Below, piece by piece: positions 18,922 through 29,711 of a DNA stretch of 64,000 nucleotides (position 1 is its first letter; each line of letters begins with the position of its first letter). The position numbers were made by a program, and so were the translations under genes. The stretch is from contig JABYQU010000011.1 of assembly GCA_022264855.1 (NCBI GenBank), forward strand, positions 62,001-126,000, written 5' to 3'. Under the pieces are notes generated by a model. The model was not told the origin of the DNA and did not search any database. It worked only from the letters and a program-made list of their open reading frames with translations. Source of the stretch: Lenzites betulinus (Eukaryota; Basidiomycota; Agaricomycetes; Polyporales; Polyporaceae).

Positions 18922-19792
18922 TGATACGGTAAGAGGTGCTCTGACGGCCGATAGCCGAGGGGTAGAGGACGTCTAGGTGTGTGATGAAGGGGAGTAAGGT
19001 CTCGAGCTCCCTAGGTTCGCTGGTAGGCCGGCCCGTGTACTGTTCGCGCGCAAGCAGGAAGGATGCCTCTCACGCACAGGGCGGGAGCGCGCGCGGACTC
19101 GCGCTGTAGAAGGGCGCGCGCGGAGGTAAACTCAGTAACGCAACGCGCGCAGAAATAACGCAACGCTCGCAGTCAGCCGCGGGGCTTCGCAACGCAGTAC
19201 GCACGCAGTAAAACGCAGGAGAAACGGAATAGACGCAATATACGCAACTGACGGTACGCTGTCACAGCGGAGAGGTCTCCAGTCGTCCTGCCTTGAAGGG
19301 GAAGCTGTTGCACGTCGAGAAGCGCGAGGGACACGTTCCCAGCAGTTGAGAGAGTGAGGGGTGGATTGTCTGGGGGGTTCGAATGCCCCGAAATGATTAT
19401 GTACAAGAATGCCCGCAGGCTGAATCAAAAACACGTGCTACTATACGGAAGATAAGCGGAAACCGGGTCTGGGATGCCTCGCGCGCCGGGCACACGCGCC
19501 GCGCGCGATACGACTCTTCGCGTGCCTCGCGCGCGCGCCACTGATGCGCCCAGCGGACCCGCGCGCACAAACAGCTAGGGCAGAGGGCTCTGGATAGCGA
19601 CAGGCATCGCGCGCGCTGTGATGAAGTGCCCCGCACACATCTTGACCTTGTGCGCGATGGGCTACGCGCACTGCGCGCACGACGTAGGGAGCACCAAGGT
19701 GTGCGGTGGGCTCTGCGCGCGCTGTGGTTGGCGTGCGCGCGCAAGGGCGGAAAAGGCGGGTTTCTGGCCTGGAACGCCTGTGGAGCGTATCA
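18922..19792 (-). repeat. Solo LTR L5 nested in the RNase H-integrase linker
   Basis: A full reverse-oriented LTR with a perfect 4-bp target duplication GCGC (18918-18921 and 19793-19796). Excision of LTR plus one GCGC joins PTPEQRA to HEVEATSDD in one frame. By eye it is identical to L3 in reverse complement. Confidence 0.9.
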
Positions 19793-21267
19793 GCGCGCAC
19801 GAGGTCGAGGCCACGAGCGACGACAGGTCCGAGCGCGCACACACACCAGCCGAAGACGAGGACGCGCAGGAGCCTCCACCAGCTATCCCCAAGTCCAAGC
19901 ACACGATTCGCGGCGACGAGAGGCTATCGGACGTCAAGGACTGGCTTGGGACTCTCCACCGGCCTTTGGACATCTCAGACGAGACCTACGCGCGGTTCAT
20001 CAAGTACGCGCAGCAGTTCTTCCTGCATGACGGGCGGCTCTGGCGTAAGGACCCTCACGGTGCGCACAAGCTAGTCGTACATTACGACTGCCGCTACGAG
20101 GTGCTCCGGGTCGCGCATGACTCCCTAGGACACCGTGGACGCTACGCGATGCTCCAGACCATCTCAGAACGTTTCTGGTGGCCTACCCTACGCGATGACG
20201 TGACTTGGTTTGTCAGGACATGTCACCTCTGCCAACTGCGTCAGGTGCGGCACATCGTCATCCCCCCGACGGTCGCGATGCCAGCCTCCGTCTTCGCGCG
20301 CATCTACATCGACACCATGTTCATGCCCGTCTCAGGCGGGTTCAAGCTTATCGTCCAGGCGCACTGCGCTCTCACGGCCTATGTGGAGTGGCGTATGCTG
20401 CGTCGCGAGACCGAGAAGACTTTAGCCGACTTCATCTACCAGGACATCCTCTGCCGCTGGGGCGGGGTCATGGAGATCATCACGGACAACGGTGCAGCCT
20501 TTGTGAAAGCCATGCGGAGGATCGAGAAACAGCATGGGGTCCACCACGTTCGTATCAGTGGCTACAACTCGCGCGCGAACGGGCTGGTGGAGCGCCCCCA
20601 CTTTGACGTCCGCCAGGCCCTGTTCAAGGCCGCGGATGGAGACCAGGCCAAGTGGTCGCAGGTCGCGCACTCGGTCTTTTGGTCAGAGCGCATCACTATA
20701 CGTCGCCGCATGGGCTGTTCCCCCTACTTTGCAGTCATGGGCTGCCACCCGATTCTCCCTTTCGACATCTCCGAAGCTACCTACCTCATGCCCGCGCCAC
20801 AGGGACTTATATCCACCACGGAGCTCATCGCGCGCAGAGCCGTAGCACTACAACGCCGCGCGGAGGACGTCGCGCGACTGCGCTCTACGGTCTACAGCGC
20901 GCGCGTGCGCGCGGCTCAGAAGTTCGAGCGTGATCATCGGCACACTATGCGCGACTTCGACTTCGGGGCCGGCGCGCTCGTCTTGGTACGACACACCCAA
21001 ATCGAGAAGTCACTCAACCGCAAGATGCGCGCGCGGTACACAGGACCCGTCGTAGTAGTCTCACGTAACCGCGGAGGCGCGTATGTGGTCTGCGAGCTGG
21101 ACGGCACAGTGTTCCACCGCCCCATTGGGGCATTCCGACTCATCCCCTATTTCGCGCGTCAGCACATTGCGCTTCCCCCGAACTTCGCGGACATCTCAGA
21201 CAAGCGTTTAGCGGAGCTGGTGCACTCCGAAGACGACGGCGCGGAAGACGAGGACATCGCGGAGTAG
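19793..21267 (+). CDS. Integrase part of E3 pol, intact frame
   Basis: The frame is open from LTR L5 to the stop at 21267. After an acidic linker come the HHCC zinc finger (VAHDSLGHRGR...TCHLCQLRQ) and the catalytic core with D in FARIYIDTMF, D in EIITDNGAAF and E in NGLVERPH. The GPY/F-like module (RYTGPVVVVSRNRG) precedes a tail ending EDDGAEDEDIAE. There is no chromodomain. It would insert element cDNA into chromatin; the 4-bp GCGC duplications at nested LTRs fit its products. It has lost its natural upstream connection because L5 and the G6 slip separate it from RT, so it is probably not translated as Gag-Pol. Confidence 0.88.
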
Positions 21268-21510
21268 GCGTGCGCGGGAGAGTCAACAGTACTTCAACGT
21301 GCAAAGCGCGCGCGCGCTCGATACCCTTTTCTTTCCATTCAAGTTAACTCTAGTCAGTCGTTACAGTTCACACCACATGGAGGCCAAGAAAAACCGCCAC
21401 ACGCACATGCGCGCGCGGACTCAATTCCCAAGCCGAGTATACTATGTACAAGCGCAAGACTGCAGGCCTATCTACAAGTATCTACAGGTCTAATGCGCGC
21501 GCGCGCTACT

Positions 21511-22216
21511 CTACTCGCGCGTCGGCGGGGTCCACAACGCGGGCACCGTCTCGTTAGTCGGGTCGGCCAGGATGCGCGCCACCCAGTCCTCGAGGAACTG
21601 GGTGAGCCCGACGAGCCCGTTGCGCCGCATGACCAAGACTTCGAGCTCGGCACGCGCAACTTGCAGTGCCGCGCGCCGGCTGCGCGAGAGGTTCGCGGGG
21701 TCGTTGGGGTTGACGAGGCGGTCCCGGGGGCGTACAACGGCCGGCGCACCGAGTGGGAAACCAGTCGGGGCGGCCGGGGGCCGGACGGCCGCGGTCGAGA
21801 CCGGCGCGGAGACGGTGCGGGAAGGGCGCGCGACAGGACGAGGTTGGGGCGGGGCGCGCGCGACGGCGGGGGCAGTGGTCTTGCCCACGGGTGAGTCGGC
21901 CGGTGTCGACGCGGGCGTTGGACGCACAGCCGGGGCGGTCCTGGACGACGAGGCGATGGCCGTGGTCGGAGCGGAGGCGGAGGCGGTGGGCCTGGACGAC
22001 GAAGTGGCCGGGCGCGCGGGAACCGCGGTCTGCGCGGAGACAGGCGTCGCGGGCTAGGATGCGCGCGGCGCGGCGGGCCCACTTGCGGCACTCGCTGCCG
22101 ATCGCGTCGTCCCCGGGCTCCCCATCCCACACAGGCGCCATCGCAGTCTCCAGCGCGCGGACGAGTTGCTCGTCTTTGCCTCCCCAGGTTTGGGTGGATA
22201 CGGGTGGGGCGGGCAT
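21511..22216 (-). pseudogene. Gene B copy 3, central exons deleted
   Basis: On the minus strand the first exon (MPAPPVSTQTWGGKDEQLVR...) joins at about 22053-22056 directly to the Pro-rich fourth exon. Exons 2 and 3, including the six-cysteine cluster, are lost, and the join is out of frame. Both parental sites carry CGCGCGCATCC followed by TAG or AAG, so the ~1.1-kb deletion probably used this short repeat. The C-terminal frame (VARAPPQPRPVARPSRTVSA through ALWTPPTRE) remains open to 21511 and shows the ancestral end of the protein. Confidence 0.82.
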
Positions 22217-22545
22217 AGGGGCGGTCGGCAGGCGGGTGAGCGAAGCGAGCGAGGCGGGGGCAAAGAGGAAAAGAGGCGAAAAGGCGAAGAAGGACGGTCA
22301 GGCCTTTTCTGAGGCCAGGACAATAGCGCGGCGACCTCGCGCGCGACCCTGCATGAGCGCGCGTTTAGGCGCTACGCGCGCGGCAATACGCGCGCTCCTC
22401 GGAGTCGCGCGCGGGAGGCCCTCAAGCGCGCGCCTGACTCGTGGGCGACCCTGACGGACTTACCGGACCTCGGGAACGGCGCGCAGACAATGCAGCAGCC
22501 ATCCCGGGATGCAAATCCTAGGATCTGCAGCCCTCAGCGCCAGGA

Positions 22546-22553
22546 TGACGTCA
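22546..22553. promoter_or_regulatory. TGACGTCA palindrome upstream of gene B, copy 3
   Basis: The third copy of the CRE/ATF-type site between genes A and B, kept although gene B itself is broken here. Confidence 0.45.
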
Positions 22554-22638
22554 CAAACGTTGCTTATTTCCCCAAGTCCGCATTCTCGGTGTCCTACAGT
22601 TGCGCGCGGCCATTCCTCCCTATACCGCGCGCAGCCCT

Positions 22639-23291
22639 CTACATTTCCGCGGTCCGCGGAACCGTGCGCGCGTCCCCATGAGCGTCATTACTCTCCAAGA
22701 CGTCCAAGTTCCCCTCCCCGTAGGCGAACTGCGCGTTGATGAGCTCGCGCTTCAAGTCCTGGATGTCCTGCAAGTGTCCTTCGACACGAACCAAGGTCGA
22801 CGGGGTTGGCGCGTTCATCGGGTCCAGCGCGCGCAGACCTACAAGAGCATTGCGATACTCGCGCGCGCGGTGCTCTAGCAGCGCGAGAACCGGCAGCCAC
22901 TGGTTGAAGATCATCGGTGCGACTCTGGTGCGCATGGCGTAGAACTCGTCCTCAAAGACGCGCGCGAGCCCAAATTCGGGCGGAATGGCCGCGACGATAC
23001 CCTCGGCGGCCTCTACGCGCTCCGCAAGCGTGGCCCCGCGCGGGTAGACAATATAGTGGGCCTCCTGCGCGCGTGGTCAGCAACAGCGCGCGGAGGCAAC
23101 GCGAGGCGACTCACAAAGGCGCGCACCACTGCAACTATGCCCGCGCGCAAGCCCTCCTCCGATCCGCGTCCTCCCTCAACAACCCGGCGCAGTGCGTTGG
23201 TCGCGCGGTCAATCCTAGGCAGGGTGGCATTGGGATGAAGGCTGCGCAGCTCGACACCGACTTGCAAAAGCTGTTCTAGTGTCATGCTCAT
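22639..23291 (-). CDS. Gene A copy 3: intact accessory protein of unknown function (200 aa)
   Basis: On the minus strand exon 1 is 23291-23115 (59 codons), the intron 23114-23065 (50 nt), and exon 2 23064-22639. The product is 200 residues, the same length as copy 2, with substitutions spread along it (for example LHPNATLP for LHPDATLP, GNLDVLESNDAHGD for GDLDILESNDDHGD) but no stop or frameshift. Exon-intron structure is kept. Retention of the frame in a diverged copy suggests selection on the protein at some time. The ATG context is weaker (ACTACCATGA), and the promoter region carries a TATAAAAG-like box on the reverse strand. Confidence 0.68.
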
Positions 23292-23385
23292 GGTAGTGGC
23301 GAGGTCGGCCCCTATCCTCTACCCCATCTCCCTTTTATACTCCCGTGGGCCTCTAGCATCGATCGCGTTGACCGAGGACGGTCAA

Positions 23386-23404
23386 GATTTTAGTGGGGGG
23401 GAGA
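23386..23404 (+). other. Polypurine tract of E3
   Basis: GATTTTAGTGGGGGGGAGA immediately before LTR L6, the expected plus-strand priming site. Confidence 0.8.
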
Positions 23405-24277
23405 TGATACGCTCCACAGACGTTCCAAGCCAGAAAACCCCCTTTTCCGTCCTCGCGCGCGCACGCCAGCCACAGCGCGCGCGGAGCTCACCGCACACCT
23501 TGGTACCCCCTACGTCGCGTGCACAGTGCGCGAAGCACATCGAGCGCAACGTCAAGATGCGCGCGGGGCACTCCACCACAGCGCGCGCACTGCCTGTCGC
23601 TATCCAGAGCCCTCTGCCCTAGCCGCTCGCGCGCGCAGGTCCGCTGGGCGCATCAGTGGCGCGCGCACGAGGCGGGCGAGGAGTCGTATCGCGCGCGGCG
23701 GGGGCGCCCGGCGCGCGAGGCGTCCCGGGCCCGGTTTCCGCTTATCTTCAGCATGGTAGCACGTGTTTTGATTCAGCCTGCGGGTATTCTTGTACATAGT
23801 CATTTCGGGGCATTCGAACCCCCCAGACAATCCACCCCTTACACTCTCAACTGCTGGGAACGTGTCCCTCGCGCTTCTCGACGTGCAACAACTTCCCCCG
23901 GTCAAGGCAGGGCAACTGGAGACCTCTCCGCTGTGACAGCGTACTGTCAATTGCGTATACTGCGTTATTTCTGTGTCCCCGACGTGTCACTGCGTGCGTA
24001 CTGCGTTGCGAAGCCTCGAGGCTAACTGCGAGCGTTACGATTATTCCCGCGCGCGTTGCGTTACTAGGCCTATCCCCGCGCGCGCCCTCTTCTAACACAA
24101 GTACGCGCGCGATCCCGCCCTGTGTGCGAGAGGCATCCCTCCTGTCCGCGCGCGAATAACACACGGCCAGGCCTACGAGCGGACCTAGGGAGCTCGAGAC
24201 CTTACTCCCCTTCATCACACATCTAGACATCCTCTACCTCCCGGCTATCGGCCGTCAGAGCACTTCTTACCGTATCA
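23405..24277 (+). repeat. LTR L6 (873 bp), 3' LTR of E3
   Basis: TGATACGCTCCACAGACG to CTTACCGTATCA. It carries many differences from L3 and belongs to a second LTR subtype. It inserted into a DDE transposase gene: coding sequence resumes at 24278 with CCGGGATGG. Confidence 0.9.
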
Positions 24278-25227
24278 CCGGGATGGCTACTTCACCAATG
24301 AAGATGTTCTTGAGCAGTTCCATGCGACTGTCAACATTGCCGAAGAACGTTGGCCAGAGGACGAGCTCGTCATTGCGGTCGACAATGCACCCACCCATCA
24401 GAAGCGACCACCCGGATCCCTTTCAGCTCGTCATATGACAAAGAACCCGTCAAAGACGTTCGGTGTGGAGGTGACCGTGATGAACGAGAATGGGAAGCCT
24501 GTTTATGGCAGTGATGGCAAGCTTCTGAAGAAGCACATCCGCATGGCTGATGGCACCCTTTCTGACGGCACTTCCCAGCCTCTCTATTTCCCTAATGACC
24601 ATCCGGACCCTCAGCTACGCGGTGTATTCAAAGGCATGGCCATTCTACTCAAGGAACGCGGATACGCGGTTGCCGGCAGCCTGCGTGCACAATGCGACGG
24701 CTTCAAGTGTCCTCCTCCTCCTCCTGGTATCGCACCTCTGGATCACTACACTGCCCACCCATGCTGCTGTCGTCGCTAGCTGTATGAGCAGCCTGACTTC
24801 CGCGCTGTCAAGTCATGCTTGGAGATCGAGATGGAAGCCCGCGGCGTCAAGGTTCTCTTTCTCCCGAAGTTCCACTGCGAGCTCAATCCGATTGAGCAAT
24901 GCTGGGGATTTGCGAAACGAGAGTGTTGTGAGAATCCAGACTCTTCAAAGGAGGCAGACCTTGAGAGGAATGTGATCGCTGCGGTCGATGGAGTGCCCCT
25001 CAAGTCCATGCGGCGGTAAGTGCTCTACTGGGCCCGGCCTTTCACATATATCATGCTGACTATGAAATTGCAGGTTCTACACCCGCTCGCTGCGTTTCGC
25101 TGATGCTTACTCCAAGGGTCTGTCTGGCAAGCAGGCTGCATGGGCAACGAAAAAGTACCGCGGCCATCGGGTTATTCCTGACACAATTTTCGATGAACTC
25201 ACACATGCTAATGTTACCCCTGAGTAG
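24278..25227 (+). pseudogene. DDE-superfamily transposase remnant, C-terminal half
   Basis: The frame opens at the LTR junction with GYFTNEDVLEQFH, then the second catalytic aspartate in VIAVDNAPTHQKR. FGVEVTVMNENGKPVYG, MADGTLSDGTSQPLYFP, GVFKGMAILLKERGY and LPKFHCELNPIEQCWGFAKR (third acidic residue) follow, then GLSGKQAAWATKKYRGHRV. This matches a Tc1/mariner-like DDE endonuclease family I know from Agaricomycete genomes. An intron at 25016-25073 is kept. There is an in-frame TAG at 24777-24779, and the N-terminal half with the first aspartate is gone, so it is inactive. It marks the right border of the retroelement nest. Confidence 0.85.
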
Positions 25228-26031
25228 ATACAAGTTTGCTCTTAACTTACACTCTTTTAGTTCATGCTACGTACCATAGCACTTGTCATTCCTTTTGTCT
25301 TCCTCCTCGCACCCCTTATCCTACCGTTATATCACATAATTTTGAAGTGCGCGCGTGAGCGCCCGGGTTACTCCTGTTATGTCACGCGTGACGAGAGTGG
25401 TCGAATCTACGTTGGGCCTACCTTACGACATGATTGCGTGTGATCTGAGATGGCCTCGCTTGGACATTGGCGCTTACCGATCGATCGGCAAACGACGCGA
25501 ATTGGGGACAGGCTGGACAGACGCGCGCCGTCGCGAATGCGATCTCTAGCTACCCACCGTCCGCCCCCTGCCTGCACTGAACATGTTTCCCCTTTCATCC
25601 CCTTCGCTGGCTGACAATTTCGACGTCGATTTCGAACAATGCAACGGGCCCCGTGGGGCAGACACCCTACAACGTGCCGCAAGGCAATAGCAATTCGCAC
25701 GAACCACCGTCCTCATGTTTTCGGTGGCACACACAATTGCAAGCTGCCCGCAGTTCAGAATTGTCGAAGTCCGTACGCAGTACTCTCTGTAGGGTTCTCC
25801 ATGTTTCCAATAAACTCAACTGAGTACGTTCCTCGCAGGATATAAGCTGATATAAGACCCCTGAGTGTCTTCGATCCTCATCGTCGATCGCTCAAAACCC
25901 TTAGCGGCCCACTCCTGCCGGTGAGACCATTCCCCGAAAATACTCTTCCGCTCTCGCAGAGTATCCTCCGCTACCGTCGTTACCATCCACGATACCGCTT
26001 TGTCTCCGTCTGCTACCACCACGTCGCCGAC
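25228..26031. other. Intergenic region before W1
   Basis: No credible coding region. A GATATAAG repeat near 25839-25856 could be TATA-like for W1. Nothing else is seen. Confidence 0.5.
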
Positions 26032-27445
26032 ATGCAACAGCCGCAGAAGTCCTCCCAGCGCCCTCCCAGCCGCCAGACGCCTCGCACCCATGGTGTCTCC
26101 GGCACATGCACTGTAGACGGGGTGACCGAGTTTTCTTTGAGCAGCTTGCCGACGAGGCCCGACGATTTCACCATGCGCATCGTGAGTGCCCACATACCCC
26201 CTCCGTGTTCTTTGTCCTCACCATCACGCTCTGCAGGACTGGGAGGCCCACACGACCGCTGTCACACTCACCTACCATCATGGCCCCGACGGAGCCACCT
26301 TACCCGGTGCGCGCACCACAGCACCCATCCTGCGCAACCTCTCCTCCGTCAACGACACCGCCGCCCCCTCCGTCCTCGCGAGCCTCATCAACCAAGGCGC
26401 AGCTGCGTGCGCTTGCGGCTGCGTCGACCGCCCTCCCAGTGCCCAGGACACTGCTGCGGCCGCCCACCAGGTCCCTCTTCCCCGCCTGACCACCGTTATC
26501 TCTAGCAGGAGAGTCCCTCTCCCGCGTCGCAACGTCGTTTCGACCACTGTACGGGCTGAGTTGGCTCCTGTCGATACGACTGCAGAGGCTGCCCCTGTTC
26601 CCCAACCTGTCATTCAGTCGTCCCAGACGGCTCCCCCGATACCTTGCACAAAGACTGTCGCGCAAGCTATTCGCTCTGCAGCGCCGATACCCGCCCCCGA
26701 GGTCAAGACCGAGAAGACAAGCAGCGATGCCCATGACGCCTCCCCCGCGCCCAAGCGCAAGAAGTACGTTCGCCTCCCTACCCCCTTCTTTCAAGTTTCC
26801 TCTTGTGACGACGTTACTGACGGCCCCCTCCCCGCGCACAGGAAATTTCACCCGGAACACGGCTCGCACAAGATCCGGGGCACAAAGAAGTGGACGTGCT
26901 GGTACGGCCCGACGCAGACGCGCCGCCCGCTCGCCGCGCCACCATTGTTCCTCTCCCCAACGCGCACAGCGGTGTACGTGCACCTGCACGACCAGGGCGC
27001 GCAGATGTGGATGTTCGCAGGTCCGCGGCGCTCACGCCTCTCTGGGCTCTTTGTCCCCGGCGCTTCTTTGTCCTCCTCCCCGTCCTCCTCTGACGCCGCC
27101 GCCATCACTGGTGCAGTCGAAGGCAAGGGAGACAGCGCGCAGGCGCAGGCACAGGAGGAGGGGTGGCAGCTCGTGCACCCGGGGTACGAGCACCCGGACC
27201 TAGAGGGGTACGTGCTACACCTGCGGAACAACAACACACCCAACTGGGTGAAGGCGGACTCGATGAAGTCGTACGTGAGCGGGCGGCGCAAGCGGCTGCG
27301 CATGGGGGCCATATCTGAATCGCGTGCAGGTGTGCGGGTTGGTGCCAATGGGAATAGGGGTTCGAGGGGGCGGGTGAGGGCTGCATGCATGTGCGATTCA
27401 ACTCGTGCTGTGAGGGGGCGTTGTGATTTTTGTTGTTCTCCGTGA
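26032..27445 (+). CDS. W1: Ser/Pro-rich protein with an unrecognised Trp-rich C-terminal domain
   Basis: Proposed exons 26032-26181, 26237-26763 and 26842-27445 with introns of 55 and 78 nt give 426 residues. The first 225 residues are Ala/Pro/Thr-rich and end in a basic cluster (PAPKRKK). The domain then runs KFHPEHGSHKIRG, WTCWYG, VYVHLHDQGAQMWMF, WQLVHPGYEHPDLEGYVLH and NWVKADSMKSY, closing with GRRKRLR. W2 and W3 share the same order of motifs. No signal peptide or membrane segment is seen; the basic clusters could be nuclear signals. The second intron is a multiple of three, so retention would keep frame. Splicing is preferred because it aligns KK-FHPEHG with KTFYSSEL of W2. The start is uncertain; the frame is open upstream to 25921. 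I do not know the family. Confidence 0.6.
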
Positions 27446-27589
27446 CCTGTACGTGTAACTTGCTCCATATAAACGCATGCAGATTGTTTATTGCATCCAC
27501 TGCTCTTGAATCTAATATGTGGATGCCCGCAGCCTGCTTTGTGGCAATGTCTTCGGCTCCGACGGCTGAGCTAGCACTAGTGGATATTC

Positions 27590-27905
27590 ATGTGGGAGAG
27601 GTTGTCTCCAATTATGCCGACGTCTACGCATGGGACAACCGCTGATACTTTTCTGGAGACTAAACTGTCCCTCATTTTCGGAGATCAAACCATCTCCAAT
27701 AATGGAGACGTCTCTCAAATGGGGGACATCTCCTACGACTCACGTGTGTTTTCTAAACGCGCATTAGGTCTCCGGAAGAGGGGATATCACTCATTAGCAA
27801 TTATTCCCTAAGACGTCGCTACTAACGGAGACGTTTGCGTGCACATAGGACATGTCATCAATACTTGAAGATTGAACCGCCTCCAAAAACGAAGACGTCT
27901 CCTAT
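27590..27905. repeat. Cluster of degenerate GGAGACGTCTC motifs
   Basis: Related segments at about 27604-27629, 27690-27714, 27821-27836 and 27878-27898 each centre on GACGTCT or GACGTTT with TCTCCAA nearby; one forms the palindrome TCTCCAATAATGGAGA. Spacing is irregular. The rest of 27446-28463 shows no gene. Confidence 0.5.
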
Positions 27906-28463
27906 TAGTATCAGATCGCTCTTTGCCGTCAGGTTAGCCCGCAGTCTCGACGCTTGCTGGTGAACGACATCAGCAAGCACCAAAACAGTATAGAGGCCTT
28001 TGCCTCGCAACGCGCCCACCTCGGGTAGTGCATGGTCCTAGAGGCAAGGAGAAGTCGATGCTCATGCCGTCAGGATGTGTATTAAAGCTTGAGGTGGACG
28101 TACAGAGTTCCCCAGACCCCGCATCCCGCAGGGTCCCCATTGTCATTCTTCACCGCCTTCTTTGCATCTGTACGTTCCCGCAACGTAGCTTGTCATGCTG
28201 TCTTGGCAAGGCACCCCTCTCCCATTGTACTCGTTGAGCAGCTCCCCTCCGGTCACTGCTGCGCCTTCTTACATGTCCAGCGGCGTCGAGAACCAACCCT
28301 ACTATGTCAGTTGTTAGCTCATCCAACACAGCTGTCTCTCACACCATCCAATGTAGTATACCCTGCCCGGCTCTGCATACGGCCCTCCACTGCTGCCGAT
28401 GCTTCTGTGAGCCGCTACTCATGCATATCCCGCACTATCACTTATGACCTTTATTCTGATAGT

Positions 28464-29595
28464 ATGATACCTTCCGGTGCCAGAGCGTTCAGCATAACCT
28501 TCGAGCCTAAGGAGCTGGCAAGCAGCAGCGCCTTCAACCGAGCGGCCCTCGTCGACTTCTCCGCCAACGGATCTGGCGTGTCCCCAAGGCGCCCCGACTC
28601 CTACCCCACGCAAAATCCCAATGGACAGCGCAGTCAGACTACGCCCCATCACCCGACCATAACCCCTACTCAGCGTCCGCCATCGCCTGCCCACAGCGCT
28701 CGCAGCAACCTCAGTTAGTACGCGAACGCGTCCCAAAATTCGACCGAGTCAAAGAGTCGCACGACGGGCGACACCCCTACAACTACCAACACTTCAACAG
28801 CAGACTCTAACCCACCCGCCCCAGTTCCACCCACTACTAACACCGGCTCCAACGCACCCCCCACCAGAACCAAACGGTGTGTAAACTCGCCGTGCGCGCA
28901 TGTGTCAGTGCGCTCGCATGCTGACTCAGACATCCCCTCGCAGGAAAACGTTCTACTCATCCGAGCTGCACAGAGTGAAGATGTACAGCATCAAGCGCGA
29001 GTTCATGGAGTGGTACGAATCGCACGGCGAGCAAGCGCACCCTGCGCCGCCCGCCCCGATCCGCAAGCTCATTGCGAGCTGCCCGCACGCCGTGCGCACG
29101 GGGCGGCTGCACCTCCACCGGCACGACGGCGGCGTGCAGGCGTGGATGTGGGTTGTGCTGGCACCAGAGTGCAAGCGCGGGTGGGTGAAGAGGGAGCGCG
29201 GTGAGGCGCGGTGGGTGGAGGTGGAGGCAGGGGAGACGCACCCCCGGATGGAGGGCCATGTGCTGCATTTTTTGGACAACGGGGAGACGCGGTGGGTTAA
29301 GGAGCTCACGGCGTCACAGTATGCGGCGCAGGCTGGAAGGCGGAAGCGGGCGCGTGCCGCAGTGGGGAGGGGGACTGAGCCCGACCGTGAGTGTCCACTT
29401 TGGAGGGTTGGCATGGATGATGCTGTCGGATGGGTGAGCGGTTCTTTGCCTCTGGATTTGTCTCTGGTGCTGACCGCGATGTTAAGTCAGATATTCCACT
29501 GCTCTATATGTCACCATACGCTCATCTTCCTGTATGCTCTCTTTATGCACTGTGTATGTAATGCAACTGCTGTAGATTGCCTTTGTGCACTTTGA
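28464..29595 (+). CDS. W2: second paralogue of the Trp-rich domain family
   Basis: The well-supported part is exon 28944-29595, joined to 28719-28876 by a 67-nt intron (28877-28943). It reads KTFYSSELHRVKMYS, FMEWYESHGE, GRLHLHRHDGGVQAWMW, RWVEVEAGETHPRMEGHVLH and TRWVKELTASQY, then a basic GRRKRAR. Upstream the same frame is a Ser/Thr/Pro-rich stretch interrupted by TAG at 28716-28718. A phase-0 intron 28578-28718 (GTGTCC...GTTAG) would remove it and give 307 residues from ATG 28464, but its donor is weak, so the gene may be broken. The true 3' end may also lie earlier; the last ~70 residues have no counterpart in W3. Function unknown. Confidence 0.5.
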
Positions 29596-29711
29596 TGATG
29601 TTTCGCGCAATGATCTCAAAAGGTTGACAGAATCAGACAGATGAGCTTCAACAACTTGAAACACCGGTACGGTACTCTAGGCTCTTCACCATGATACTAG
29701 GAGTTTCTAGG

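Larger units (their letters stand above)
11688..24277 (+). mobile_element. E3: most complete Ty3/Gypsy element, with antisense accessory genes and nested LTRs
   Basis: Order: LTR L3, primer-binding site, gag, [solo LTR L4], protease, RT, RNase H, [solo LTR L5], integrase, antisense gene B (deleted), antisense gene A, polypurine tract, LTR L6. Removing L4 and L5 with one target-site copy each leaves about 10.8 kb. The gene order PR-RT-RH-IN is that of Ty3/Gypsy (Metaviridae). Several one-base indels in homopolymers interrupt what was probably a single gag-pol frame. L3 and L6 differ visibly and the outer flanks show no matching target duplication, as expected if L3 was replaced by recombination. 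Confidence 0.88.

Noticed and set aside
21299..21493. Small gene in the spacer between integrase and gene B
   Set aside because: The spacer is the convergent 3' region of two genes; the frame is short and has no support.
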